This document shows, piece after piece, positions 43,547-52,155 of a stretch of DNA of 64,000 nt (its first letter is position 1; every line of letters begins with the position of its first letter). A model generated the notes under the pieces. The model was not told where the DNA came from. It saw nothing but the letters and a program-made list of their open reading frames with translations, and searched no databases. The position numbers were made by a program, and so were the translations under genes. Location of the stretch: positions 62,001 to 126,000 of the forward strand of contig NZ_JASNWF010000011.1 in NCBI RefSeq assembly GCF_030283205.1. Reading direction: 5' to 3'. Source of the stretch: Actinomadura opuntiae (GTDB lineage Bacteria > Actinomycetota > Actinomycetes > Streptosporangiales > Streptosporangiaceae).

Positions 43547-43843
43547 ATGGCAAATCCATGGATCAGGATCCTGGCCTGTGCTCTGGTCATCATCGGTCTG
43601 GTCCTGTTCATCAACACCAGAGAGGCGGTCGTGAACGGCGACGCCGTCAAATGCGGCCGAAGCCAGATGAGACCCGGTCAGCTGTGCGGGAGCTTTGGCG
43701 GCGGCGAAGACCGCACCTACGAGGAGGAAAAGAAGAGAGAAGCCCGCGAGGTAGTCATCGGCTACACCGGGGTGGTGCTCGGCAGCCTCGGCATCGTCCT
43801 GGTCATCAGCCATGGGATCGCCACGCGACGAAGAAACCGATAG
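43547..43843 (+). CDS. small membrane protein with two transmembrane helices
   Basis: 98 residues. Helix one is WIRILACALVIIGLVLFI (about 5-22) and helix two is YTGVVLGSLGIVLVISHGI (about 73-91), separated by an extracytoplasmic loop with two Cys (AVKCGRSQMRPGQLCGSF) and a charged DRTYEEEKKREAREV segment. The tail RRRNR is basic. ATG at 43547 after GAGG. Function unknown. Confidence 0.7.
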   Translation: MANPWIRILACALVIIGLVLFINTREAVVNGDAVKCGRSQMRPGQLCGSFGGGEDRTYEEEKKREAREVVIGYTGVVLGSLGIVLVISHGIATRRRNR

Positions 43844-44034
43844 CGGCAACAACGCCGCGGTGGGACGTCGCGTTCGGGAGCGGGCGCCGGGCTGGAGAGA
43901 GCCGCACCTCCGGGAGTCATGGCCCTGGTCGTGTCGGCGAGCACCGCCGACGATGCTCGCCCGGAGGAACCCCGTACGCTGCTTTGAACGCTCGATTGAA
44001 GACGACGGGATCCCGCAAGCCCCATCGTGCGCCG

Positions 44035-44905
44035 ATGTCGGTTCTGCGGCACACCGGCATCCGCGTCGAGGAACTGGTGGAGCTCACCCATCTCAGTGTT
44101 CGGCAGTATCAGCGGCCGAGCGGTGAGGTGATCGCGCTGCTGGTGATCGCGCCCTCCAAGAGCAACCGCGAACGCGTCATCCCGATGTCGGCCGAGCTGT
44201 TCCACGTGATCGCCACGATCATCCGGCGCCACACCGTCCACGGGCCGATCCCGCTGCTGCCCCGCTATGACGGACACGAACGGACCTGGACCGCCCCGAT
44301 GCCCTACCTGTTCCAGCGGCAGATCGGGTCGGTTCGCCGCGTGATGAGCACCGGCACCGCCCTGAACATCCTGCGCCGCCGCTGCGAACTCATCGCCGAG
44401 ACCGACCCCCGGTTCCGCGGACTGCACTTCACCCCGCACGGCTTCCGCCGGCTGTTCGCCACCGAGTTGATGAACAACGGGTTGCCGATCCACATCGGGG
44501 CCGCGCTGCTCGGCCACCTCAACCTGCAGACCACCCGCGGCTACGTCGCGGTCTTCGAAGAGGACGTCACCCGCCACTACCAGGAGTTCCTGGCCCGCCG
44601 CCGAGACCTGCGACCGACCGAAGAATACCGGCCGGCCACCGAAGAGGAGATGACCGAGTTCGAGGAGCACTTCGACAAGCGCAAGGTCGAACTTGGATCC
44701 TGCGGAAGCCCCTATGGCACGCCCTGCCAGCACGAACACGCCTGCATCCACTGCCCGATGCTGCACATCAATCGCAAGATGCTGTCCCGCCTGGACGAGC
44801 TGGAGGCCGACCTTCACGAACGCAAGAAGCGAGCGAGCGCCGAGGGGTGGATCGGGGAGGTCGAAGGCATCGACCTAACGCTGCGGTTCCTCACCGACAG
44901 CCGTC
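44035..44905 (+). pseudogene. tyrosine recombinase, N-terminally truncated
   Basis: The catalytic domain is complete: Arg in RHTGIRVEELVELTHLS, Lys in IAPSKSNRERVIPMSA, HGFRRLFATELMNNGL, LLGHLNLQTTRGYVAVFEED with the Tyr nucleophile, plus the Cys-rich tail (GTPCQHEHACIHCPM) of the multi-recombinase transposon family. The N-terminal core-binding domain is missing, the sequence before 44020 being unrelated, and after about 44905 the frame runs into the opposite strand of a zinc-ribbon gene. Likely inactive. Confidence 0.8.
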
Positions 44906-45190
44906 GCCGCGGGAGACTTTGCGGCGCCAGGCACGGCAGGCCTCACACAGCCATCGGGTGTGAGGGGTGGCGCCCCAGCCCAGGCAGTCGGTGCAGGAGT
45001 CCACGACCTGCGGGGCGAAGCGGTGGCAGCGGCGGCACAGACCGGCGGAGTAGTAGTCGCGATCCGAACCGCATCTGCGGCACGGCGGAGGGACACGGGG
45101 GCCTCCGGGAAGGCAGTCGTAGCAGTGGGCATGCCGGGGGGTGGCGACCGGTTTGGCGCAACACGGCGAGCAGGGGCGGGGAGCGGTCAC
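44891..45190 (-). CDS. zinc-ribbon protein of a tyrosine-recombinase set, truncated
   Basis: 99 residues with four CxxC pairs: PCSPCCAKP, CYDCLPG, PCRRCGSDRDYYSAGLCRRC, DSCTDCLGWG and LCEACRAW, i.e. several treble-clef or ribbon zinc sites. Its ATG at 45190 overlaps the stop of the recombinase downstream in the window but upstream in transcription (45187). Such zinc proteins follow paired tyrosine recombinases in actinobacterial elements and are normally longer; here the end is cut where the inverted recombinase fragment begins. Confidence 0.6.
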   Translation of the reverse strand: MTAPRPCSPCCAKPVATPRHAHCYDCLPGGPRVPPPCRRCGSDRDYYSAGLCRRCHRFAPQVVDSCTDCLGWGATPHTRWLCEACRAWRRKVSRGDGCR

Positions 45191-46600
45191 GCTGGCGGCA
45201 GCGTCCGATTGCGGCCCAGCCGCGGGGTGATCGAAGCACCGGTCGTGCCGGTCGATGAGTCCTCGGCCTTGCGTGGCTTGCGGGCCTTAACCTGCTCCGG
45301 CTCGCAGATGAGCAGGTCGGTGGGCGCGCACTCCAGCACGAAGCAGATCACGTCCAGGTCGTCCAGCCGAATCGTGGTCGGCGTCCCGGTCCACAGGGCC
45401 GACATCTTCCCGGCGCTGATCTCCAGCCCGGCATCGGCAAGCCGCCGACGCATCTCGGTCGATTTCCAGATACCTCGTCGGCCGCTTTCATCCGCAGGTT
45501 CCAGCGCATCAGTCCACCTTCCCTCGGTGGCCAGCCGGGCGGCCATGCGGTCGTTGGCCTGCGCCCACGCGTTCTCGATGTGGTCGTCGTGGACGTGGAT
45601 GTAACGGGTCGTGGTCGAAAGCCAGGAATGGCCAAGCAATTCCTGAATCGCCTTCAAGTCCATTCCGCGTGAGTAGAGAGAGGAGGCACAGAAATGCCGG
45701 AGCACGTGTGGGGTGAGACGCCCGCGCCAGGCGGGGAGGTACTCGCCGACCACGGTCTTCAGCTCCGAACGGAGCGCGTCATCGCCGGCCCGCGAGCAGC
45801 GGCTGGTCATACGATCGCGGCGTTCGCTGGGCAGCAGCGGCGCGTCGGGGTCGTCCCAGTCGTTCGCCGAACTGGTGCCGGATGTCGGTCAGCCACCATT
45901 CCATCAGAGCATCGATGGACTCGATCGCCGGGACCAGCCGGGTCTTGGGGCCCTTGCCGCGGCTGCCCTTGCCGAAGCGGACGTGCAGCTTGCCGTACTC
46001 GCCCAGGTCCGGGCGCCAGTTACGGATGTCCAGGTGCACCGTCTCGCTGATCCGCAGCCCGACCCGCCGCCACAGCGACGCGGCCATGTAGTCGCGTGCC
46101 GCGGGCAGAAACTTGCGTGCCTGCGGCAGCGCCTCGCGCCAGTGGGCGAACAGCAGATCGATCTCGTCCTCGCGCGGCGGCACACGGATGACCTGTGCGC
46201 TGGGATCAGCCGGCCGGTTGTACTCATCGATCGGCTGCACCAGCACGTGCCCGGTAAGCGCGTGGACATCACCCTGATAGCGGAAGATCAGGAAGTCGTA
46301 GAACTGCGCGAGGGTCTGCGCCTTACGCACCAACGTCGTGCGGGCCAGCCCCAGCTCCTTACGCTGATGCGTCAGGAACCGGTCCGCGACATCCGGGGTC
46401 GCCTCCCAGACCGATCGGCCAGAGAACCGCAGGAACTGGAAGATCACCGACCGTTCCTCCGCGATATGCCGATCGGTGATCCCAGCCCCTGCCGAAGCCA
46501 GCGCGAACTGATCGACCAACTCCTGCTCGAAGTCCTCCAACTCCTGGGCCGACCGAAGCCGCTGCGCAGTCCCCAACGACCGCACCACCGCCAGCGCCAC
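45187..46600 (-). pseudogene. tyrosine recombinase with one frameshift
   Basis: Two consecutive frames form one recombinase. The first part (from 46600) has the core-binding domain (GITDRHIAEERSVIFQFLRF) and Arg site WRRVGLRISETVHLDIRNWR. At about 45850 an extra A in TTCGGCGAACGACTGG shifts the frame. The second part has HVLRHFCASSLYSRGMDLKA, IQELLGHSWLSTTTRYIHVH with Tyr, and a helical C terminus. All catalytic residues survive, so decay is recent or a sequencing error. Followed by the zinc-ribbon gene with a 4-bp overlap. Confidence 0.82.
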
Positions 46601-46792
46601 GAACGCCTCATTCCATCAAGAGCCCCCACAGGCTCACCAATCCCGACCACCACAGATAAATATCAGCAGTCTGTCGGGAATCTCGACGAAACGACGAAAT
46701 CCGCTGGAGACCCCGCAAACCCAAGCTGGCCTGGCCATCAACCTGGCCAGCAGCGATCTCAAGAACGGCAACCCGCGGGAGTTGGGACAACC

Positions 46793-47194
46793 GGACAAGC
46801 AGTCTCGAACTTCCGCATCGCCTCGACGCCGCGGTTCTTCGACCGCCAGTCGAACGACTGGAAGGACGGCGAGGTACTCTTCCTGACCTGCAACATCTGG
46901 CGGCAGGCCGCCGAGAACTGCGCCGAGACCCTGCAGCGCGGCATGCGGGTGATCGTGCAGGGCCGGCTCAAGCAGCGCTCGTACGAGACCCGCGAGGGTG
47001 AGAAGCGCACCGTCTTCGAGATCGAGGTCGACGAGGTCGGCCCGTCGCTGCGCAACGCCACCGCCAAGGTCAACAAGACCCAGCGGCAGAGCGGCGGCAG
47101 CTTCGGCGGCGGCCAGGGCGGCGGCTTTGGCGCGGGCCAGCAGAGCGCGCCGACCGGCGACACCAGGGCTACAGGCGGCGACCCGCCCTTCTGA
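46793..47194 (+). pseudogene. ssb: single-stranded DNA-binding protein gene lacking its 5' end
   Basis: The OB-fold from the second strand on is intact: GQAVSNFRIASTPRFFDRQS, NDWKDGEVLFLTCNIWRQAA, ENCAETLQRGMRVIVQGRLK, followed by a Gly/Gln-rich linker and the conserved C-terminal tip GGDPPF. The first 25 or so codons, including the start and strand one, are replaced by unrelated DNA, and no start codon with a ribosome site is near. The length and tail match chromosomal-type actinobacterial SSB, so it is a captured 3' portion of such a gene. Confidence 0.8.
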
Positions 47195-47292
47195 CCGTCG
47201 CTGACACAAGACGCCCACGCATTGCTGCATCCCGCCACCCCGGATCCCAGGGTGGCCCCTCCCATATTCCGCTCACCTTCTGGACGGTGAGG

Positions 47293-47570
47293 ATGACCCA
47301 GCCGCCTGACGACGCCAGCACGGTGCTGGACGGCATCGTCTACCTCCTGCATTTCACACGGCCCTACAAACACGCCAAGCACTACACCGGCTGGACATCG
47401 GACTTGGACGCACGCCTCGCCGAGCACGCTGCCGGCCGCGGCGCTCGCCTCCTGTAGGTCGTCCACGCGGCGGGCATCACCTGGACCCTGGCCCGCACAT
47501 GGCCCGGCGGCCGCAGCCACGAACGCCAGATCAAACGGCAAGGAGGTGCCTCGCGCTGCTGCCCCCGTGC
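47293..47570 (+). pseudogene. GIY-YIG nuclease-like gene with an internal TAG
   Basis: From ATG 47293 (GGTGAGG just upstream) the frame reads GIVYLLHFTRPYKHAKHYTG then WTSDLDARLAEHAAGRGARL and meets TAG at 47455-47457. After it the same frame continues in family style (VVHAAGITWTLARTWPGG, then RSHERQIKRQGG). This is the small single-domain GIY-YIG-like protein common in actinomycete mobile elements. A single nonsense change (CAG to TAG would fit) separates it from an intact gene. Confidence 0.75.
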
Positions 47571-47638
47571 GGTGTCACACCGCGGCCCTCCGCCAGAACC
47601 GGCCAGGCGGCCTCCCGGCCAACGTCTGGTTCTCCTCG

Positions 47639-48031
47639 ATGAGCCGGATCCGAGCGAAGTTCTTCGACCCCTACGGCAAGCGGTACGGCATCCCCACCTA
47701 TCCCTGGCAGATGGCGCCGTCGCACCTGCGGACCTACCGCCAGCTCGCGGAAGCCGGGCTGCGTCCCGGCGGCCAGGGCGTCCAAGCTCAGGTGATGTGG
47801 AAGTCCTCCTGGGCGCGCCGCACCGGCGGCGTCCGGGTCGCCTACTTGTACGACGTCGCCCGCGCGCTGCCCAAACGCAGGCCTTCGCCGGCTCAGCTCG
47901 AGGCCCTCGCCAAGGCCCTCAAGGCACGCCGCCTCTGTCCTCGATGTGGTCAAGACCGTGGGTACGTCCTGCGCACCGGCCTTGGCTGCTGCGAGGAGTG
48001 CGCCACTCCATGGGAACTCGAAGTGGTTTGA
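47639..48031 (+). CDS. RRQRL-motif zinc-binding protein of actinomycete integrative elements
   Basis: 130 residues beginning MSRIRAKFFDPYGKRYGIPT, with TYRQLAEAGLRPGGQGVQAQ (the RRQLxxxGLRPGGQ motif), AYLYDVARALPKRRPSPAQL and a C-terminal zinc site LCPRCGQDRGY...GCCEECATPW. Proteins of this family are known from AICE-type elements and lie near GIY-YIG-like and replication genes, as here. The ATG at 47639 matches the conserved N terminus; the longer upstream frame does not. Biochemical role unknown. Confidence 0.82.
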   Translation: MSRIRAKFFDPYGKRYGIPTYPWQMAPSHLRTYRQLAEAGLRPGGQGVQAQVMWKSSWARRTGGVRVAYLYDVARALPKRRPSPAQLEALAKALKARRLCPRCGQDRGYVLRTGLGCCEECATPWELEVV

Positions 48032-48251
48032 GCGCTCTCCGGAGACGGCAGTGTCCTTGAACAGGCGTGCCACAACTCCTCGGCGACGTCGGAGATCTCC
48101 CGGAGGACAGCAACATGGCCTCACCTGGCCAGCCACCGCTCCCAACGCTGACCGACAAAGGCTGCCAGGGATCACCTACATGGCCAGACTGGTGAGGCCG
48201 CGTTCCTCACGCCCGGGGAGGAAGGGCTCATAGCGCTCCGAGAGGGTTGCC

Positions 48252-49217
48252 ATGGTCAGGCGAAGCAAGAAGCTCGGTGGGATCGGTGCGCTAGCTGCGG
48301 TCGCCTTTGCCGCCATGACCACTGTGGCCGCCGTGATCGCTCGGCGAAAGGCGCAGACTCCAACAGCGACTACGGAACCTGCGGCGACACTGCAACCCGA
48401 ACCACAACCCAAGCCCGAAATCAAGCCTTTCACCGGGCACTATGACGTACGGCGTGGAGCTACGGGATACGCCCCGGTCGTCGCAGCGTTCGGTGCCCTC
48501 ACCGTCCCAGCGATCATCGTGCTGTTCTCGACTGCCGAGCAGAACGCCACGCTCGGGACCCTGGACCACACCAAGCTCCGGATCCTTATGGCGGTGGCAC
48601 TGCTGGTCGTTGCCATGCTTGCGAGCTTGGCCGCTGCATTCGCGTTGGCGGGAATAGGTGCGGAGAGCAATGAGACACCAAATCTGGTTCCGGCAACCAT
48701 GCTGGTCGGTGTAGGGGTCGTTGTGGCCTTGGTCAACACCCTTGCCGCTTTTCAGGTACTCGCGAGTCTGTACTTTCCTGATGCCAAGAACCTATTCGTC
48801 GTCATCGCCGCCATCGGGGGGATCTTCGGTGTGTACTTCATCGCACTCGCAATAGGCGACAGTTGGGCGGTCGAGCCGGAGGACCGGACCATCCGCTCTC
48901 TCTGGCGAGAGAAGCAGTGGCTGCAAAGCGAGCGGGCAGCCCTCCTCGCCACATGGCGGATCGCAACCCTCAATGTTCTTCTCATCGCGGGGGCATTAAC
49001 GCTGCGATTTTTCGCGAACATCGCGCTGACATCTGACCGGGTGAACTGGCTGACTGGAGCTGGCCTCGGCCTCGCCGCTGCGATGACCGCACTGGGTGCG
49101 AACCGCACATTTCATTCTCCAAGCGGCTGGCATACAAGCCTGCGGCGATGGGAGGCCCTGGCCACCACCTTCGGCACGTCGCTCTATATCGGCGCCGTAC
49201 TTCTCCTGCTGCCCTGA
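48252..49217 (+). CDS. integral membrane protein, uncharacterised
   Basis: 321 residues. A signal-anchor-like helix (GGIGALAAVAFAAMTTVAAVI) and a Pro/Glu-rich linker are followed by four to six hydrophobic segments (PVVAAFGALTVPAIIVLF, LMAVALLVVAMLASLAAAFA, ATMLVGVGVVVALVNTLA, LFVVIAAIGGIFGVYFIALA, and two near the C terminus). A charged cytoplasmic segment DRTIRSLWREKQWLQSERA lies before the last pair. Less GC-biased codons than its neighbours suggest recent acquisition. No family recognised. Confidence 0.7.
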   Translation: MVRRSKKLGGIGALAAVAFAAMTTVAAVIARRKAQTPTATTEPAATLQPEPQPKPEIKPFTGHYDVRRGATGYAPVVAAFGALTVPAIIVLFSTAEQNATLGTLDHTKLRILMAVALLVVAMLASLAAAFALAGIGAESNETPNLVPATMLVGVGVVVALVNTLAAFQVLASLYFPDAKNLFVVIAAIGGIFGVYFIALAIGDSWAVEPEDRTIRSLWREKQWLQSERAALLATWRIATLNVLLIAGALTLRFFANIALTSDRVNWLTGAGLGLAAAMTALGANRTFHSPSGWHTSLRRWEALATTFGTSLYIGAVLLLLP

Positions 49218-49250
49218 CCGAGAGGAAGCAGGACGGGGCTGGATGGCTGG

Positions 49251-49870
49251 TTACTCGCCGTATCTCGCGTCCTGTTGTGCCGCGGCTTCCAACTCGGCCA
49301 GCGCGGGCGGGTCGGTCTCGTGCTCGAGGTCGTCCAAGTCGAGGAACTCGCGTACGGGCGGGTCGAACTGCGAGCGGCCATAGCACTCAGCGCACAAACC
49401 CCATGACCACACCAGCAGCCGGACCTGGCCGCACTGGCCGGGCCCTGGGTCGGCCCACCGGGCCGCGCACGCTCGGCTGCGGCCCCAGCGGCGGTGTGGG
49501 CTCGCTCAGCAGCGTGGTCGGGGTGGTAGAGCTGTGCGTAGGTGCGCTGTTCGGTGTCGCCGTGATAGCGCTCGGCGTTCTCCGCAGCGCTGTAGTCGGG
49601 GTAGGTGGCAAGCCGGATGCTGGCCGGGTCATGCGGCTTCCAGCCTGCAGCCTCCGCAGATGCCCCACGGCCAGCGGCCACCAGGCACGCCCACGCACAA
49701 CTCGGCGGCCAAAGCGCCGGCGGGGGTGGTGCCGCCCTGCAGCCATGCGGCGACCTGCCATTCGTCCTCGGGCGTCCACAGCCGCAGGCAGGTGCTCGGA
49801 GCCCTGTGGGGCTCGACGCCGGTGACCAGGGGCGGCGGTGAGCACGGCATAGGCGGGATGGGCCGCACCC
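49251..49870 (-). pseudogene. decayed conserved protein with Cys pairs, multiple frameshifts
   Basis: Segments with clear protein character follow one another in different frames: WTPEDEWQVAAWLQGGTTPA near 49760, then ASIRLATYPDYSAAENAERY and HGDTEQRTYAQLYHPDHAAE near 49590, then LVWSWGLCAECYGRSQFDPP and LDLDDLEHETDPPALAELEA up to a stop at 49251. At least two indels are required. It looks like one small actinomycete element protein with a zinc-type CxxC, not further identified. Confidence 0.5.
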
Positions 49871-49952
49871 CAGGCGGAACCGCGTCCCGAGTTCGTCCGC
49901 GTCTAGCGGCAACGTTTGTCGATGAGTTTGAGCAACACCCCTGAACGTCGGG

Positions 49953-51239
49953 TTAGCTCGCTGTCATTAGGCTGAATCCTGGGGTTTCTTCGAGGAACAC
50001 CGAGATCGGCGCGAACCAGCCATGATTGACGCAGGTCCGGCCCTGAATTCCCTGGCACGGTGGATCTGTGCCGATCGATTGTCCTCCGGAGATGATTCCT
50101 GCGGCGTACATGTCGCCGTCGCTCCAGTCGACGGCCACCACTGGCCCGCCGCTGTCACCGTGCCCCCAGATGGGGTTGTAGCCGTAGAACGCTACGACCT
50201 CGACCAGCCGCGTAATGTAGACACCGGAATCGGAGTACCGCCATGAGTCTGTGTTCTGGACCAGGATGTCGCAGATGCTGCCGGAGAAGGAGCCTGAGGA
50301 ACACAGGGAGTTGTTGCGGTAGACCGCCGCGAAGCCCTTGACCGGCGCTCTCCATTCACCGGTGGAGTTGCCCCACCAGATGCGCGGCTGGAAGAATCGC
50401 GGATCGGTGTCGGCCGGCATCAGCAGTTCGGTGTCGCGATCCTGCCTTTGCTGCGCGACATGAGCGAAACCGCGGCCCGTGGTGGGACTGTCGGCACCTT
50501 CCTCCATGTTCGCGCAGTGCGCTGCGGTGAGGTCGTAGTTCCAGCCCCACGTCGCGGCGACAGAGAATCCCTCGCTGCACTCCTTCACAGGTCCGTCCCA
50601 GCGGGCACCGCCGTACATGTTCTCGTTGGCGCGGTCGTCCAGAGACATCAGCACGCTGGTGGTGTGGACGACTACTGGCACTCCGCCGTCAAGGGCCGCC
50701 AGGTCATCTGACGTTTTCGCCATCGCTTGTGGTGACAGGGTCTTCTTGGCCAGGACCTCCACGTCCAGGCCGTTGCCGTCGCCGGCCGGGCCGGCGCCGG
50801 ATACGTGCGGGGCCAGGCCGTTGCGGGTCGCGCTCATCAAAGCGTCACTGGCTTCGAGTAGTTGCCGGCGGGTGTAACGGGCCTGAGTGAAGGTGACCTT
50901 AACTCGGTGATCGGTGGCGGCTGCTCCGGTCACGGTGGAGGGCACGGGGCCGTGCCAGAGCACGGTGAGTCCCAGTTTTGCTGGGTCGGTGATGATGTCG
51001 GTGTATCCCGAGTCGCCGGGAAGTCTCTTGTAGGCGGCGCTGACGGCGTCGGCAACCTTATTCACACGCGCCTGGTTGCGCATAAATCTCGCGTCGGGAT
51101 GCGGAACGCTCTGGGAGACGGCGGCGAAATCCGGAATCGGGCGCGCTGGGGCTGTGGCGTCGGCGCGGGCGAGTCCTGGCAGGGAAAAAGCGGTCATCGC
51201 GCAGGCAGCAGAAAATATCCCCTTTAAGTACAAGTGCAT
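49953..51239 (-). CDS. secreted trypsin-like serine protease
   Basis: 428 residues from ATG 51239, which has AAGGAG 8 bp upstream; the longer frame lacks a ribosome site. Signal peptide LYLKGIFSAACAMTAFSLPG then LARA. A propeptide-like region (about 30-200) precedes a chymotrypsin-fold domain with catalytic His in DLTAAHCANMEE, Ser in WGHGDSGGPVVAVDWSDGD, and four Cys for disulfides (SLCSSGSFSGSICD). The propeptide suggests secretion as a zymogen as in Streptomyces-type proteases. Lower GC than the backbone. The IS5 element lies about 200 bp upstream. Confidence 0.88.
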   Translation of the reverse strand: MHLYLKGIFSAACAMTAFSLPGLARADATAPARPIPDFAAVSQSVPHPDARFMRNQARVNKVADAVSAAYKRLPGDSGYTDIITDPAKLGLTVLWHGPVPSTVTGAAATDHRVKVTFTQARYTRRQLLEASDALMSATRNGLAPHVSGAGPAGDGNGLDVEVLAKKTLSPQAMAKTSDDLAALDGGVPVVVHTTSVLMSLDDRANENMYGGARWDGPVKECSEGFSVAATWGWNYDLTAAHCANMEEGADSPTTGRGFAHVAQQRQDRDTELLMPADTDPRFFQPRIWWGNSTGEWRAPVKGFAAVYRNNSLCSSGSFSGSICDILVQNTDSWRYSDSGVYITRLVEVVAFYGYNPIWGHGDSGGPVVAVDWSDGDMYAAGIISGGQSIGTDPPCQGIQGRTCVNHGWFAPISVFLEETPGFSLMTAS

Positions 51240-51446
51240 CGCAGGTCTCCTTCCGATGGTGCGGCCTATCAGGGGGAACAACTCACCGCGTTCTGGCAAG
51301 CGGGAATCCGCGCGAAGAGTGCCATGTTCGGCGGCGATCGCTACACGATGCTGCAGACTTGGGGGCTCATCTCCCTGAGATACTCGCGCACCTCCTGCCC
51401 AAAAGTAATGCCCTGTCCGAATGAGGCCGCCGCCTTAGAGTGTGTC

Positions 51447-51923
51447 TCATGTGGGCTGTTTGGCGAGCTTCTTGTAGCAGGTGATGGCGGCGGCCAGGAC
51501 GAGGAAGGCGTTGAACAGGTGGCCGTGGCGTTCATGGCGGATGGTCAGGCGCCGGTAGCCGAACAGCCAGGCCAGCGTCCGTTCGATCACCCAGCGGTGC
51601 CGGCCCAGGCGCTCGCCGGACTCGACGCCGGGCCGGGCGATCCGCGGCACAATTCCGCGTCGCCGCAGCCAGGTCCGGTGCTCGGCGGAGTGGTACGCCT
51701 TGTCGGCGCGGATCTTCGCCGGCCGCCGCCGAAGCGGCCCGCGGCGTGATCGGATCGCCGGCAACGCCATCAGCAGCGGCTTGAGCGCTTGGCTGTCATG
51801 GACGTTGGCGGCCGACACCGCGACCACCAGCGGCAGCCCGGCGGCATCGGACAGCACGTGGAGCTTGCTGCCCTTCTTGCCCCGATCGACCGGATTGGGC
51901 TCGGTCAGCGTGCCCCCGTTACC
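51447..51923 (-). pseudogene. IS5-family transposase, C-terminal part
   Basis: Reads GGTLTEPNPVDRGKKGSKLH (first catalytic region), VLSDAAGLPLVVAVSAANVH, IRADKAYHSAEHRTWLRRRG and RHRWVIERTLAWLFGYRRLT with the final catalytic Glu. It continues the gene whose N-terminal part lies at 53382-53720; the IS110 element separates them. Both parts together would give a transposase of normal length. Confidence 0.85.
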
Positions 51924-51929
51924 TTCTTC

Positions 51930-52155
51930 CTGATCCGGAAACGGGTCCCCGGTCTCTGAATCTGGCATGACTGCGTGCCCCCAGTCGGTTCATGATCGAA
52001 AAGGTGATGTCACCAGGTTCGGAGGCATCGGCAGACCGCTGATGAGGGGCATGACGCGCAGCCCTCGGGCTGGCAGGCTCTTTGTAACGTGGGTGCCGGC
52101 ACGCTGATGCCGCTGGTGAGGCCGGGAAGGAGATGCTTCGAACAGAAAGCGACGC
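51930..52155 (+). ncRNA. candidate bridge RNA region of the IS110 element
   Basis: IS110-group elements encode a structured bridge RNA in the non-coding left end, before the transposase. This stretch is 226 nt long, has no coding frame, and holds several self-complementary pieces such as GGCATCGGCAGACCGCTGATGAGGGGC-type stems (52023-52050) and GCCGGCACGCTGATGCCGCT (52096-52115). The assignment rests on position and family knowledge; the guide loops were not matched to target and donor. Confidence 0.45.

Noticed and set aside
52023..52115. A small gene between the IS110 left end and its transposase
   Set aside because: Only short frames without ribosome sites; the position fits the structured RNA of IS110 elements better.
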